A DNA stretch of 64,000 nucleotides from Rhodoligotrophos appendicifer (GTDB lineage Bacteria; Pseudomonadota; Alphaproteobacteria; Rhizobiales; Im1), in NCBI RefSeq assembly GCF_007474605.1, contig NZ_VHKL01000003.1:409156-473155 (forward strand), read 5' to 3'. A program made the position numbers and the translations under genes. Position 1 is the stretch's first letter; each line of letters starts with the position of its first letter. Positions 9,600 to 17,945 of the stretch are shown piece by piece. The notes beneath the pieces are model-generated. The model saw nothing but the letters and a program-made list of their open reading frames with translations. It had not been told where the DNA came from and ran no database searches.

Positions 9600-10400
9600 G
9601 TGAGGTTGGCAAGCGTCGGAGCAAGGCAGGAGCCGCTCATCGAGGTGAACGCGGTGAGCAAGACCTATGCGGCGGCCGACGGCAAGCCGATCACCGCCAT
9701 CAGTTCGGTCTCCTGCTCGATCCAGCCTGGCGAGTTCGTGTCGATCCTCGGGCCCTCGGGCTGCGGCAAGAGCACCCTGCTGATGATGTTGGCGGGGCTC
9801 CTGCGGCCGACCGAGGGCACGATCCGCTTCCGCGGCACGCCGGTGACGGCGCCCCACCAGGACTTTGGCATCGTGTTCCAGGACGCCGTGCTCTTTCCCT
9901 GGCGCAGCGTTCAGGCCAATGTGGAACTGCCGGCGGAGATCGCCGGCATTCCCGCCCGGCAGAGGTCAGCACGGGCGGCAGAGATGCTGGCCCTGGTCGG
10001 CCTGGAGGGCTTCGGCACCAAATATCCCCATGAACTGTCGGGCGGCATGCAGCAGCGGGTGGCGATCGCCCGGGCCTTGTCGCTCAACCCCTCGCTGCTG
10101 CTCATGGACGAGCCCTTCGGCGCGCTGGATGCCATGACGCGCGAGCAGATGAATGTCGAACTCCAGCGGATCGGCCTGGCGTCGGGCGCGACCGTGGTCT
10201 TCGTGACCCATTCGATCCCCGAGGCGGCCTTTCTCGGCAATCGCGTGATGGTGATGTCGGGCAGGCCCTCGACGGTCCGCGACATCGTCGAGATCCCGTT
10301 GCCGCGGGACCGCCCCATCGGTCTCATGGCGACGGACCGCTTCGGCATCTTCGTCTCGAAACTGCGTCAGCTTCTCGATGTCTCGGGAGATGTCTCATGA
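9600..10400 (+). CDS. NitT/TauT-type ABC transporter ATP-binding protein
   Basis: This ATPase energises the importer encoded on both sides. It shows Walker A G-P-S-G-C-G-K-S, signature L-S-G-G-M-Q-Q-R and Walker B L-L-L-M-D-E-P-F-G-A-L-D. I prefer the GTG at 9600, 266 residues, because AGGAGAGG stands just before it and the family domain begins soon after (L-I-E-V-N-A-V-S-K-T-Y). An ATG at 9507 would add 31 residues that look like no domain. The stop overlaps the permease start by 4 bases. Confidence 0.9.
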   Translation: MRLASVGARQEPLIEVNAVSKTYAAADGKPITAISSVSCSIQPGEFVSILGPSGCGKSTLLMMLAGLLRPTEGTIRFRGTPVTAPHQDFGIVFQDAVLFPWRSVQANVELPAEIAGIPARQRSARAAEMLALVGLEGFGTKYPHELSGGMQQRVAIARALSLNPSLLLMDEPFGALDAMTREQMNVELQRIGLASGATVVFVTHSIPEAAFLGNRVMVMSGRPSTVRDIVEIPLPRDRPIGLMATDRFGIFVSKLRQLLDVSGDVS

Positions 10401-11221
10401 GCCTGGCCCTGGAGAGCAAGCGCGTGACGCACAAACGTTTGGCGCGCGACGGAACCCTGGTGAGCAGCCTGCTCGTGGCGGCGACGACCGTCGCCCTGCT
10501 CGCTCTGTGGGAGGGGATCGTCATCCTCTTCGACATCCAGCCCTATATCCTCCCCACCCCGAGCGAGATCCTGCTGCGGGCCTGGGAAGACCTCAGCACC
10601 GGGGTCATCCTTCCCCATCTGAAGGTCACGTTCCTCGAGGTGATCGGCGGCTTCGCGCTGGCCGCGGTCCTGGGCGTGGGCCTGGGCACGATGATCGCCC
10701 TCGTCCCCTTCCTGGAGCGCACGATCTATCCCTTCGTGCTTGGTTTCCAGACCATCCCGAAGATCGCCATCGCGCCGCTGCTGCTGATCTGGTTCGGCTT
10801 CGGGATGCAGTCGAAGATCATCACCGCGGCGATCATCGCCTTCTTCCCCATCCTGGTGAACGTCGTCGCCGGATTGAAGACCGTCGACGGCCGGCGATTG
10901 CTGCTGATGCGGGCGCTGCGGGCCAATGCGCTCGAAACCTATCTCAAGGTGCGGCTGCCCAGCATGCTCCCCTATCTGTTCGCGGGCCTCGAGGTCGGCA
11001 TCATCTTCGCCGTCATCGGCGCCATCGTCGGCGAGTTCATCGGATCGGCGGTGGGCCTCGGCAGCCTGATCATCCAGCGCCAGGCCGCAGTCGACGTCGC
11101 GGGCGTCTTCTCGGTGCTGCTCTATCTCTCGCTCATGGGCATCGGCATGAACCTGGTCCTGCGCACCATCGCCAAGCGCTACGCCTTCTGGTCCGCCACG
11201 GCCAACCCCGTGGGAGCGTGA
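10397..11221 (+). CDS. NitT/TauT-type ABC transporter permease (SsuC-like)
   Basis: This 274-residue inner-membrane protein has about six hydrophobic spans and the permease EAA-like loop (R-A-L-R-A-N-A-L-E-T-Y-L-K-V-R-L-P near residue 175). It starts within the ATPase stop codon region (ATGA overlap), so binding protein, ATPase and permease are one operon. It ends the rightward cluster that began with hyuA. No convincing terminator follows in the 97 bases before the VOC gene. Confidence 0.92.
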   Translation: MSLALESKRVTHKRLARDGTLVSSLLVAATTVALLALWEGIVILFDIQPYILPTPSEILLRAWEDLSTGVILPHLKVTFLEVIGGFALAAVLGVGLGTMIALVPFLERTIYPFVLGFQTIPKIAIAPLLLIWFGFGMQSKIITAAIIAFFPILVNVVAGLKTVDGRRLLLMRALRANALETYLKVRLPSMLPYLFAGLEVGIIFAVIGAIVGEFIGSAVGLGSLIIQRQAAVDVAGVFSVLLYLSLMGIGMNLVLRTIAKRYAFWSATANPVGA

Positions 11222-11318
11222 CACCGCGGACACCCAACTACGGGCCGGAAGCGCGGACCAGACCCGCGCGCGTCCGCCGCGGGCGTGTTCCGCCGGCACC
11301 CAGTCAGAACGCCACGGC

Positions 11319-11693
11319 TCAGACCGTCCCCTGCACGGTATGCGCGGTGATCGTGTAGCCAAACGGATCCTCGAAGGCAAAATAGCGCCCGAACGGCCCG
11401 TCTTTCGGCGGGAAGACAATCGGCACGTCTCGTGAGGCGAGATGGCCGTGCAAGGCGTCGGCGTCGTCGCAGCCGAACCAGATAGCGATACCATGTCCGA
11501 GCTTTTCGACGGCGTCGAGATCAACCACGGGCGTGCGTACGGCGAAGGGAATCGGCCTCGTGTCGAAAACCACGGCTCCGGGCGGTCCATTCGGGGTCGC
11601 GGTCAATCCGACGACCTCAGTATAGAACCTGCGGGCCGCATCGAGGTCGGCGACTTGGATGCCGATGAAGTCGGGTCCGATGAGGCGAGGCAT
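11319..11693 (-). CDS. VOC-family (glyoxalase/bleomycin resistance-like) protein
   Basis: This is a 124-residue single vicinal-oxygen-chelate domain: I-G-I-Q-V-A-D-L-D-A-A-R-R-F-Y at the start and F-E-D-P-F-G-Y-T-I-T at the end. Such proteins are metal-dependent isomerases, dioxygenases or drug-binding proteins; this one is too generic to assign. AAAGGA precedes the ATG. It is divergent from a MarR gene across 65 bases that contain a perfect palindrome, so it is probably the MarR target and may protect against the compound MarR senses. Confidence 0.85.
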   Translation of the reverse strand: MPRLIGPDFIGIQVADLDAARRFYTEVVGLTATPNGPPGAVVFDTRPIPFAVRTPVVDLDAVEKLGHGIAIWFGCDDADALHGHLASRDVPIVFPPKDGPFGRYFAFEDPFGYTITAHTVQGTV

Positions 11694-11723
11694 TCCGGTT
11701 GTCCTTTCAGCTGGAAGCGATTA

Positions 11724-11760
11724 ATATCAGGCGACTGATATAATATAAGCCCCCTGATAT
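11724..11760. promoter_or_regulatory. MarR-type operator and overlapping promoter
   Basis: A perfect inverted repeat ATATCAG-gcga-CTGATAT lies at 11724-11741, and a further half site CTGATAT ends at 11760. A TATAAT hexamer at 11739-11744 overlaps the palindrome and would serve the marR-like gene, whose ATG is at 11759. Size and symmetry (18 bp) fit a MarR dimer site that represses both divergent genes. The marR transcript would have almost no leader. Confidence 0.65.
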
Positions 11761-12208
11761 GACAAGCTCCAAGACGGCACCAACCACCCGAGACCACCCC
11801 TTCTTGCCGCATGAAACGCTCGGCTACGCGCTGAAGCGCGCGCAGCAGGCGATGCGCCTGCATATGGACCGGCAGTTGCAGGAGATCGGGTTGAACGCGC
11901 CACAATATAACGTGTTGGCGAGCCTCGAAGCCGAACCGGGCGCTTCGAACGCAAGGCTCGCACGTCGGGCGTTTGTGACCCCGCAGACCATGCAGGCCAT
12001 GCTGGTGAAGCTGGAACAGGCAGGGCTGATCCAGCGCCGCCCTGACACAGAGCATGGACGCATTCAACGAACGGAGTTGACGGAGAGAGGGCGGTCGTCA
12101 CTGGCGCAAGCACACCTCGCCGCTCAGAAATCGGAACGGCTGGCGCGTGAGGCTTCGAGTCCGGATGCCGTTGAGATGCTCACAAGGGTGGCGGAGGCCC
12201 TTGCGTAG
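11759..12208 (+). CDS. MarR-family transcriptional regulator
   Basis: This 149-residue protein has a winged helix at residues 40-105: N-A-P-Q-Y-N-V-L-A-S-L, then N-A-R-L-A-R-R-A-F-V-T-P-Q-T-M, then the wing G-L-I-Q-R-R-P-D-T-E-H-G-R. Flanking helices suit dimerisation. No Shine-Dalgarno sequence is visible and the TATAAT is only 15 bases upstream of the ATG, so the message may be leaderless. It is divergent from the VOC gene and probably autoregulates through the shared palindrome. The signal molecule is unknown. Confidence 0.92.
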   Translation: MTSSKTAPTTRDHPFLPHETLGYALKRAQQAMRLHMDRQLQEIGLNAPQYNVLASLEAEPGASNARLARRAFVTPQTMQAMLVKLEQAGLIQRRPDTEHGRIQRTELTERGRSSLAQAHLAAQKSERLAREASSPDAVEMLTRVAEALA

Positions 12209-12391
12209 CCGCGTCGAAAAAAAGAGAGACCGAGACTGGGGAGAGGCTTGATGTGACCTGAACAGCAGTTCGGTCGTGGCGCAAGCTCTGCTCCAGCAGG
12301 GATCCGACGGTCTCTGCCCCGACACCCGTCCCGCGCCCCCACCCCCACGGGGGAAGAGGTCACCCAACTCGTCGATATCCGGAAAAACTGA

Positions 12392-12468
12392 TGGTCGGAG
12401 TGGGGTGATTCGAACACCCGACCCCCTCGTCCCGAACGAGGTGCGCTACCAGGCTGCGCTACACTCCG
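12392..12468 (-). tRNA. tRNA-Pro (anticodon CGG)
   Basis: Read on the minus strand, the gene starts CGGAGTG and ends CACTCCG-A-CCA, giving a 7-bp acceptor stem and an encoded CCA. The anticodon stem is CCTCG/CGAGG with loop TTCGGGA, so the anticodon is CGG. The T arm GGGTG-TTCGAAT-CACCC is standard. Length is 77 bases including CCA. Confidence 0.95.
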
Positions 12469-12591
12469 CCGATCAGTGGTCGCTATATAGCCGCGCCCGG
12501 GGGGCTTCGCAACCAGTCTGTCGCAGCGGATCGAAACCTGTGGGCGACGGATTGCTTCGCGCTGCAAGACTGATTATGGTCCCGCCACTTT

Positions 12592-12666
12592 TGGGGCGTC
12601 GCCAAGTGGTAAGGCAACGGTTTTTGGTACCGTCATTCCCAGGTTCGAATCCTGGCGCCCCAGCCA
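12592..12666 (+). tRNA. tRNA-Gln (anticodon TTG), integration site
   Basis: The acceptor stem is TGGGGCG/CGCCCCA followed by G-CCA. The anticodon stem is ACGGT/ACCGT with loop TTTTGGT, so the anticodon is TTG. The T arm is CCAGG-TTCGAAT-CCTGG. Its last 18 bases are part of the 22-bp repeat that recurs at the far end of the integrated element, so the element reconstitutes the 3' end and the tRNA stays functional. Confidence 0.96.
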
Positions 12667-12670
12667 TCCA
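12649..12670 (+). repeat. attL: left 22-bp attachment repeat in tRNA-Gln
   Basis: These 22 bases cover the last 18 bases of tRNA-Gln plus four bases downstream (TCCA). They recur exactly and in the same orientation at 30788-30809. The flanking bases differ on both sides, so the identity block is precisely 22 bp. The integrase gene starts about 105 bases further on. Confidence 0.92.
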
Positions 12671-12774
12671 TCGTTCTTACCAGTGAACCCGCCTTTTCCT
12701 TGATGTTCCTGGGGTTTTCACCCCTAGTTGTTACGACAACCTGTTACGGGTTGGTGCAACGGGAAGGGGTCAAA

Positions 12775-14580
12775 ATGGCGCTGCAGTCAAACATCGTCAG
12801 AAGGGGCGCCGTTTATTACGTTAGGGTAGCGATTCCCGTCGATCTCCAGGCTCCTGGCAAGCAAAAGGAGGTTTGGAAGAGTCTTCGGACCACGGATCAG
12901 CGCCAAGCCAAGGCTCTAGCAGCGACCGAATTAGCCTCGCTTTATGGGGCCTGGGAACGCAAGCGGGCGACCCTGCGCAGGCCAACAGACGCGGACTTGC
13001 AGCAGCACGCATCGGACCTCTATCGGCTACTTTTGACAGAAGATCATGATCGTCGAGCTAGCATGCCGACGAAGGAAGACATCGCGAAGGAGCGCTCGAA
13101 GTCGCTCTCAGCTGAGCGCATCGTCGAGCGGTACACTGCCGATCAGATCGCATTGCTGGACAATCTCACACCCACAGCAAACCAGCTCTTGGCGCTCGAT
13201 CTCCAGCTCGAAGCAATAATCGCTGAGAACGCCCTCAAGGATGATATTCACAGTAGGACCGTTCTATACGGCACCTTGCGAGAGCATTTGGCGACTGGCG
13301 AAACCGCGCTGGTTAGCTCCCTGGCAGCTGCGACCATACCGGTCAATCGGCCAGGACACCGACAGCTGTGCATGGCGCTCCAGCGGGCATGGCTGGAAAG
13401 CCTGGAGCGCACCTTTGAACGCGACAAAGGCAATTGGGCAGGCAAACCCACTGATCCGATCGTCGACGCCCCTGCCCTCTCCGGATCAACCTCGGCAACA
13501 GGTCGAACGATCATGGAGCTATTCGAGGATTTCGCCCGTGAGAACCCTAGAGCTGTTAAGCCCGACAGTCTTGATCAGTCGAGGAAAGCGGTTCGCCACT
13601 TCGCATCGACTCTGCCGTCAGGATCTGGAGTCGATGCGATCACTAAGGCGAGCGTCTTTGCCTGGAAGCAGCTTCTCATGCAGACGCCAGTGAAAGCGGC
13701 TGAGATCGGCGAGTTCAAGGGGCTAACCCCGGCCCAGGTGGTGAAGAAGAACGAGAAGCTTGGAAAACCAAATATCACGCCGCGCACCGTGAACAAGCTC
13801 CTGACGATGACGTCGGGCTTCATCGGATGGCTAAAGAACAACGGCTTCGTTACGGACAATCCCGTGGCCGGCATGCTCCTGCCAAAGCAGAGGCGCCAAG
13901 TGCTTCGCAGCTATTCGATCGAGCAGCTTGGCGCCCTATTTGGCTCCCCTCTCTATCGAGGCTGCCTCGCCGAGAAGCGTTGGCACATTGCCGGTAATGT
14001 CACCTTCGATGATCATCGGAGATGGTTGCCGCTTCTGGCACTCTTCACGGGCGCCCGCATGGGTGAGTTGGCGCAGCTGGAGACAGAGAATATTCGCGAG
14101 CAACATGGCGTCTGGACGCTGTTCATTACAAACGAGACAACCGACGGTGATGAGAAGGCGGTCAAAAACCGCAGCTCCATCCGCACCGTTCCAATTCACG
14201 ACGAGCTGATCAAGTGCGGCTTCATCAAGCAAGTCGAGGAACGGCGGGCTAAGGGTGAAGGACGACTCTTCCCCGACCTTGTTGCCAACACGCGAGACCA
14301 GATCGCCGGTGCTTACAGCCGAGAATTCGGAAAATTCCTAGAGAAGATCGGCATCAAATTGGATAGCCGGCTGAACTTTCACAGCCTCCGACATACTTTC
14401 GCCGATGGAATGCGGCGCGCAGGCTATCTGGATTATGAATTTGCACACCTGCTCGGCCATGTCGGACAGCTTCAAACATCTAGGTACGGCGACGTGCGTG
14501 AGGGGGAGTTAACCCGCAGCGCTATCATGATCAACGCGATCTCGTATCCAGGGCTAAACCTTCAGCCGCTCCACAAATAG
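12775..14580 (+). CDS. int: Tyrosine recombinase/integrase
   Basis: This 601-residue integrase excises and inserts the element at tRNA-Gln. The catalytic set is complete: R428 (T-G-A-R-M-G-E-L), H536 and R539 (H-S-L-R-H-T-F), H562 (L-L-G-H-V) and nucleophile Y571 (S-R-Y-G-D). The N-terminus (A-L-Q-S-N-I-V-R-R-G-A-V-Y-Y-V-R) matches the short DUF6538-type domain common in proteobacterial integrases. I chose ATG 12775, which has GGGAAGGGG 5-14 bases upstream; an ATG at 12700 would add 25 unlikely residues. It appears intact. Confidence 0.95.
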   Translation: MALQSNIVRRGAVYYVRVAIPVDLQAPGKQKEVWKSLRTTDQRQAKALAATELASLYGAWERKRATLRRPTDADLQQHASDLYRLLLTEDHDRRASMPTKEDIAKERSKSLSAERIVERYTADQIALLDNLTPTANQLLALDLQLEAIIAENALKDDIHSRTVLYGTLREHLATGETALVSSLAAATIPVNRPGHRQLCMALQRAWLESLERTFERDKGNWAGKPTDPIVDAPALSGSTSATGRTIMELFEDFARENPRAVKPDSLDQSRKAVRHFASTLPSGSGVDAITKASVFAWKQLLMQTPVKAAEIGEFKGLTPAQVVKKNEKLGKPNITPRTVNKLLTMTSGFIGWLKNNGFVTDNPVAGMLLPKQRRQVLRSYSIEQLGALFGSPLYRGCLAEKRWHIAGNVTFDDHRRWLPLLALFTGARMGELAQLETENIREQHGVWTLFITNETTDGDEKAVKNRSSIRTVPIHDELIKCGFIKQVEERRAKGEGRLFPDLVANTRDQIAGAYSREFGKFLEKIGIKLDSRLNFHSLRHTFADGMRRAGYLDYEFAHLLGHVGQLQTSRYGDVREGELTRSAIMINAISYPGLNLQPLHK

Positions 14581-14647
14581 CAGGCTCCTGTACATCCACT
14601 AATATGATGAATTAGAAATTTTACATCAATCTATCTGATATTTCTTG

Positions 14648-14697
14648 TTGCACCTCTGATTCGGCGCGCGTACAATATTGTCACGTTAAAATCGTGA
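14648..14697 (+). promoter_or_regulatory. Candidate promoter and operator for the structural operon
   Basis: TTGCAC at 14648-14653 and TACAAT at 14671-14676 are separated by 17 bases, a good sigma-70 arrangement just upstream of the portal gene. An inverted repeat TCACG-ttaaaat-CGTGA at 14681-14697 lies over the predicted start point and could bind a repressor. No other strong promoter is visible between the integrase stop and the portal gene. Based on sequence only. Confidence 0.45.
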
Positions 14698-14706
14698 GCG
14701 CCGAAG

Positions 14707-15951
14707 TTGAATATTGTAGAGACGATCAAGGTGCTGTTTAATCATGCCTCTGATCAAAGCATAGTCGAACAGAAGAGCGCTACACTTGCATACCCTGACG
14801 CAGGGTTGTTCGAGTTGTTCGGCTCCTCTCCCGCTATTTCAGGAATCTCAGTTACTCCAAAGACCGCGATGCAGTGCACCGCAGTTCGTTGCGCCGTGCA
14901 GGCAATCTCCGAGGCTATTGGACAGCTTCCGGTCCACGTCTATTCGCGTGCCGCAGACGGCTCCAAAGAGCGCGCTCCAGAACATCCAGCTTATAGGCTT
15001 ATCCATGACGCCGCGAATGACTGGACAAGCGCCAGCGACTTCCGCGAACAGCTTCAGCGCGATGCCCTGTTACACGGCAATGGCGTCGCGTTCATCAATC
15101 GCGTCGGTGGGAAGCCCGTTGAGCTGCTTCGGCTCGATCCGTCATCGATTTCGATAGATCAGGACACCGCTACCGGCGAGCCAATCTATTCGCAGAACAC
15201 CGGCAAGAGCCGGCAGCGCTTCGCACGGCAAGACATCTTTCACTTGAAGGCCCCAGGCTTCGATGGCGTCAAAGGCGTTGCGCCGATCTATCAAGCCCGT
15301 GAGGCAATTGGCTTGGCGCTCATTCTTGAGCGGCACGGCGCAAGTTTCTTCGGAGCCGGCGGGAAGCCTGACGGCCTGTTGACGACCGACAGTAAGCTCG
15401 GAGCCGATGCAGCTGCTCGCATGGGTGTGGCGTGGAAAGCTACGTTCGGAGGCGGCCGTTCTGGCGGTACGCCCGTACTTGAGGAGGGCCTAAAATATCA
15501 GCCGGTCACCTTCAACAGTACGGATAGTCAATATCTCGAAAATCGCATCTTCCAAATCCAAGAGATCGCACGCGCCTTCCGCGTCCCACCGATTTTTCTT
15601 ATGGAGCTGGGCCGCAGTACGTGGGGCAACGGCGAGACCATGGGCCGCCAATTCGTTGATTACTGTCTCCGGCCTTGGGCTCTTCGGTGGGAGAGCGAGA
15701 TCCGCCTTAAATTGATTCACGGAACAGATCATGAATCACACTTCGCCGAGTTTCTGTTTGATGACTTCCTGAAAGCCGACGCGGTGGCAAGGATGGACGC
15801 ATACAGCCGCGCGATCTCTGCCCGAATACTCAATCCGAATGAAGTCAGGTCGATGGAGAACCGCGCCCCATACAAAGGCGGCGATGCGTTTGCCAATCCC
15901 AATACCAGCTCGGCTGCGACCTCCAGCTTAACGCAGGAGAAGCCGCAATGA
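14707..15951 (+). CDS. Phage portal protein (HK97 family)
   Basis: This 414-residue protein forms the dodecameric portal ring at the capsid vertex. Recognisable family stretches are A-V-R-C-A-V-Q-A-I-S-E-A-I-G-Q-L-P near residue 60, P-A-Y-R-L-I-H near residue 97 and I-A-R-A-F-R-V-P-P-I-F-L near residue 285. The length is normal for the family. The start is uncertain: TTG 14707 follows an in-frame stop at 14695, and GTG 14731 is the next option. The stop overlaps the following ATG (ATGA). The order portal then protease then capsid is the common one. Confidence 0.92.
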   Translation: MNIVETIKVLFNHASDQSIVEQKSATLAYPDAGLFELFGSSPAISGISVTPKTAMQCTAVRCAVQAISEAIGQLPVHVYSRAADGSKERAPEHPAYRLIHDAANDWTSASDFREQLQRDALLHGNGVAFINRVGGKPVELLRLDPSSISIDQDTATGEPIYSQNTGKSRQRFARQDIFHLKAPGFDGVKGVAPIYQAREAIGLALILERHGASFFGAGGKPDGLLTTDSKLGADAAARMGVAWKATFGGGRSGGTPVLEEGLKYQPVTFNSTDSQYLENRIFQIQEIARAFRVPPIFLMELGRSTWGNGETMGRQFVDYCLRPWALRWESEIRLKLIHGTDHESHFAEFLFDDFLKADAVARMDAYSRAISARILNPNEVRSMENRAPYKGGDAFANPNTSSAATSSLTQEKPQ

Positions 15952-16274
15952 GCACGAACTTCCGCACGTTCATCGGCGATGCTGAGCGCGATTTGACGCT
16001 CACTCCAATCATGGTTCTGGAGCTTGAACGCCTGACCGGCATGGGCATCGGCGCCCTTATGAGCCGCGTCACGCATCGGCAGTTTCACCATGCCGATCTG
16101 CTCCAGATCATACGCCTCGGCCTCATTGGCGGCGGCGAAGCTCCAGAGCGTGCAGCTCAGTTCGTCCAGATATACGTCGCACCGCGCCCAATTTCCGAGA
16201 TCCTTCCGGGCGCGATCGGCGCCTTAGAGGCGCTTTGGTTCGGCAGCGCTCCCCAGGAGGAAAACCGCCAATGA
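15948..16274 (+). CDS. GTA gp10/tail-assembly-chaperone-like protein
   Basis: This 108-residue protein has the pattern of the gene-transfer-agent gp10 (Phage_TAC) family: R-D-L-T-L-T-P-I-M-V-L-E-L-E-R, a glycine-rich turn, then H-A-D-L-L-Q-I-I-R-L-G-L-I-G-G-G. Members assist tail-tube or tape-measure assembly and normally sit beside the tail tube gene. Here it lies between portal and protease, overlapping both neighbours by 4 bases. No tail tube gene was found in the element. The family call is moderately secure; the position is odd. Confidence 0.7.
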   Translation: MSTNFRTFIGDAERDLTLTPIMVLELERLTGMGIGALMSRVTHRQFHHADLLQIIRLGLIGGGEAPERAAQFVQIYVAPRPISEILPGAIGALEALWFGSAPQEENRQ

Positions 16275-16768
16275 ACCGGCTTGAATTCAAGGCTGATCTC
16301 AGCACCGACGATGCAGGCGCCATCACCGGCCTTGCATGGCCATTTGGCTCCGCCGATCACATCGGCGACATGATCGAGAAGGGAGCTTTCACCGGCCCCG
16401 CTAAGATTCCCATGCTCTTCGGTCATGATCCCAAACAGCCGATCGGCGTTTGGGAAAGCGCCACCGAGACGAATACTGGCCTGGAGGTTCGCGGCCGTCT
16501 GCTTGTGGATGACGTAGCGCGCGCTCGTGAAGTTCACGCCTTGGTCAAGGCCGGCGCCCTGTCGGGCTTGTCGATTGGCTTCAGAACAAAGAAGGCCATC
16601 ACCCGCAAGGGTGGCGGTCGCACAATCCAATTGCTGGAATTGGCCGAGATCAGTCTCGTGACCATCCCCATGCACCCCGGCGCCAAAGTTACGAGCGCCA
16701 AATCCGCCGAAGCAGCAATCGCGATCGCAGAGGCAATCAACCGGGCCGCGATGGCTCTTCGAGCATAA
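16271..16768 (+). CDS. HK97-family prohead protease
   Basis: This 165-residue serine protease matures the capsid by removing the delta domain of the major capsid protein. The catalytic His is in L-F-G-H-D-P (H52), and the Ser region is G-A-L-S-G-L-S-I-G-F (residues 95-104). AGGAGG precedes ATG 16271, which overlaps the previous stop. It is directly followed, after 10 bases, by the capsid gene that it should process. Length is typical and it appears complete. Confidence 0.93.
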   Translation: MNRLEFKADLSTDDAGAITGLAWPFGSADHIGDMIEKGAFTGPAKIPMLFGHDPKQPIGVWESATETNTGLEVRGRLLVDDVARAREVHALVKAGALSGLSIGFRTKKAITRKGGGRTIQLLELAEISLVTIPMHPGAKVTSAKSAEAAIAIAEAINRAAMALRA

Positions 16769-16778
16769 GGACACGACC

Positions 16779-17930
16779 ATGACGATGATGATTAAGGGCA
16801 TGCCGTACGGCGCGCCGATTGAGCTGAAGGGCGAAGAGCCCGACGCCGAGGGCATCGTGACCAAGGCCCTGGATGCCTTGACGGCCTCGGTTGACGAGCG
16901 TCTGAAGGCGATCGAGACAAAGTCGGGCGAGCGCATCGATCAGCTCGAAGCCAAGATCAACCGGCCTTCGATCATCACCGGCAAAGCCGATGACATGTCC
17001 GAAGAGCGCAAGGCGTTCGATGCTTATCTTCGGCATGGCAAGGAAGCTGGCGCGGAAGAGCTGAAAACGCTTATCGTCTCAAGCGATCCCCAGGGCGGCT
17101 ATCTCGCGCCTGCTGAAATGTCGAGCGAGTTCATTCGCGAGCTGGTTGAGTTCAGCCCGATCAGGCCACTTGCCAGCGTACGCACCACTTCGGCGCCGTC
17201 TGTCACCTATCCACGCCGCACCGGCATCACCAACGCGAAGTGGAAGGGCGAGATTCAGGCGTCTGAAGCATCCGAGCCGGCTTTTGGGCAGGTCGAGGTG
17301 CCGATCCGCGAGGTGAACACGTACGTCGATGTGAGCAATCAATTGCTTGCAGACAGCGCCGGCACTGCCGAGGCAGAGGTTCGTCTTGCCCTGGCCGAAG
17401 ACTTTGGAGCCAAGGAAGGACTCGCGTTCGTTTCTGGCGATGGACCGCTTCAGCCCGAAGGTCTGATGACTAACGCCGACGTGCTGAGCACGGCTACGGG
17501 AAACGCGGCAACGCTTGGCACCAATCCGGCCGATCTCCTGATCAGCCACATGTACCTGCTTCCGGCCTCTTATCGTACCCGTGGCACGTGGCTGATGAAC
17601 GGCTCCACGCTCGCGGCCATCCGCAAGCTTAAGGACGCCAGCGGCCTCTATCTTTGGCAGCCTTCATATCAGGTAGGTGCGCCGGAGATGATCCTTGGAC
17701 GCGCGGTGATCGAGATCCCTGACCTCGATGACGTAGGCGCCGGAACGGCTCCGATCCTGTTCGGTGACATAGCCACGGCTTACCGCATCGTGGATCGCGT
17801 CAGCCTCTCGATCCTCGTGAACCCGTACATCCTGGCGACGAACGGCATCACCCGTATTCATGCGACCCGCCGCACCGGCGCGGCCGTTGTGCAGCCGAAG
17901 GCGATCCGCAAGATCGTCTGCTCGGTTTAA
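16779..17930 (+). CDS. Major capsid protein (HK97 fold)
   Basis: This 383-residue protein has an N-terminal charged delta or scaffold segment (about residues 20-95, coiled-coil-like). The HK97-fold shell domain begins near S-S-D-P-Q-G-G-Y-L-A-P. The family stretches P-I-R-P-L-A-S-V-R-T and L-A-E-D-F-G-A-K-E-G-L-A-F-V-S-G-D-G are present. The prohead protease just upstream should cleave between the two parts. It is intact and of usual length, so capsid assembly is plausible. Confidence 0.95.
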   Translation: MTMMIKGMPYGAPIELKGEEPDAEGIVTKALDALTASVDERLKAIETKSGERIDQLEAKINRPSIITGKADDMSEERKAFDAYLRHGKEAGAEELKTLIVSSDPQGGYLAPAEMSSEFIRELVEFSPIRPLASVRTTSAPSVTYPRRTGITNAKWKGEIQASEASEPAFGQVEVPIREVNTYVDVSNQLLADSAGTAEAEVRLALAEDFGAKEGLAFVSGDGPLQPEGLMTNADVLSTATGNAATLGTNPADLLISHMYLLPASYRTRGTWLMNGSTLAAIRKLKDASGLYLWQPSYQVGAPEMILGRAVIEIPDLDDVGAGTAPILFGDIATAYRIVDRVSLSILVNPYILATNGITRIHATRRTGAAVVQPKAIRKIVCSV

Positions 17931-17945
17931 GATAGGTCACCCCCG

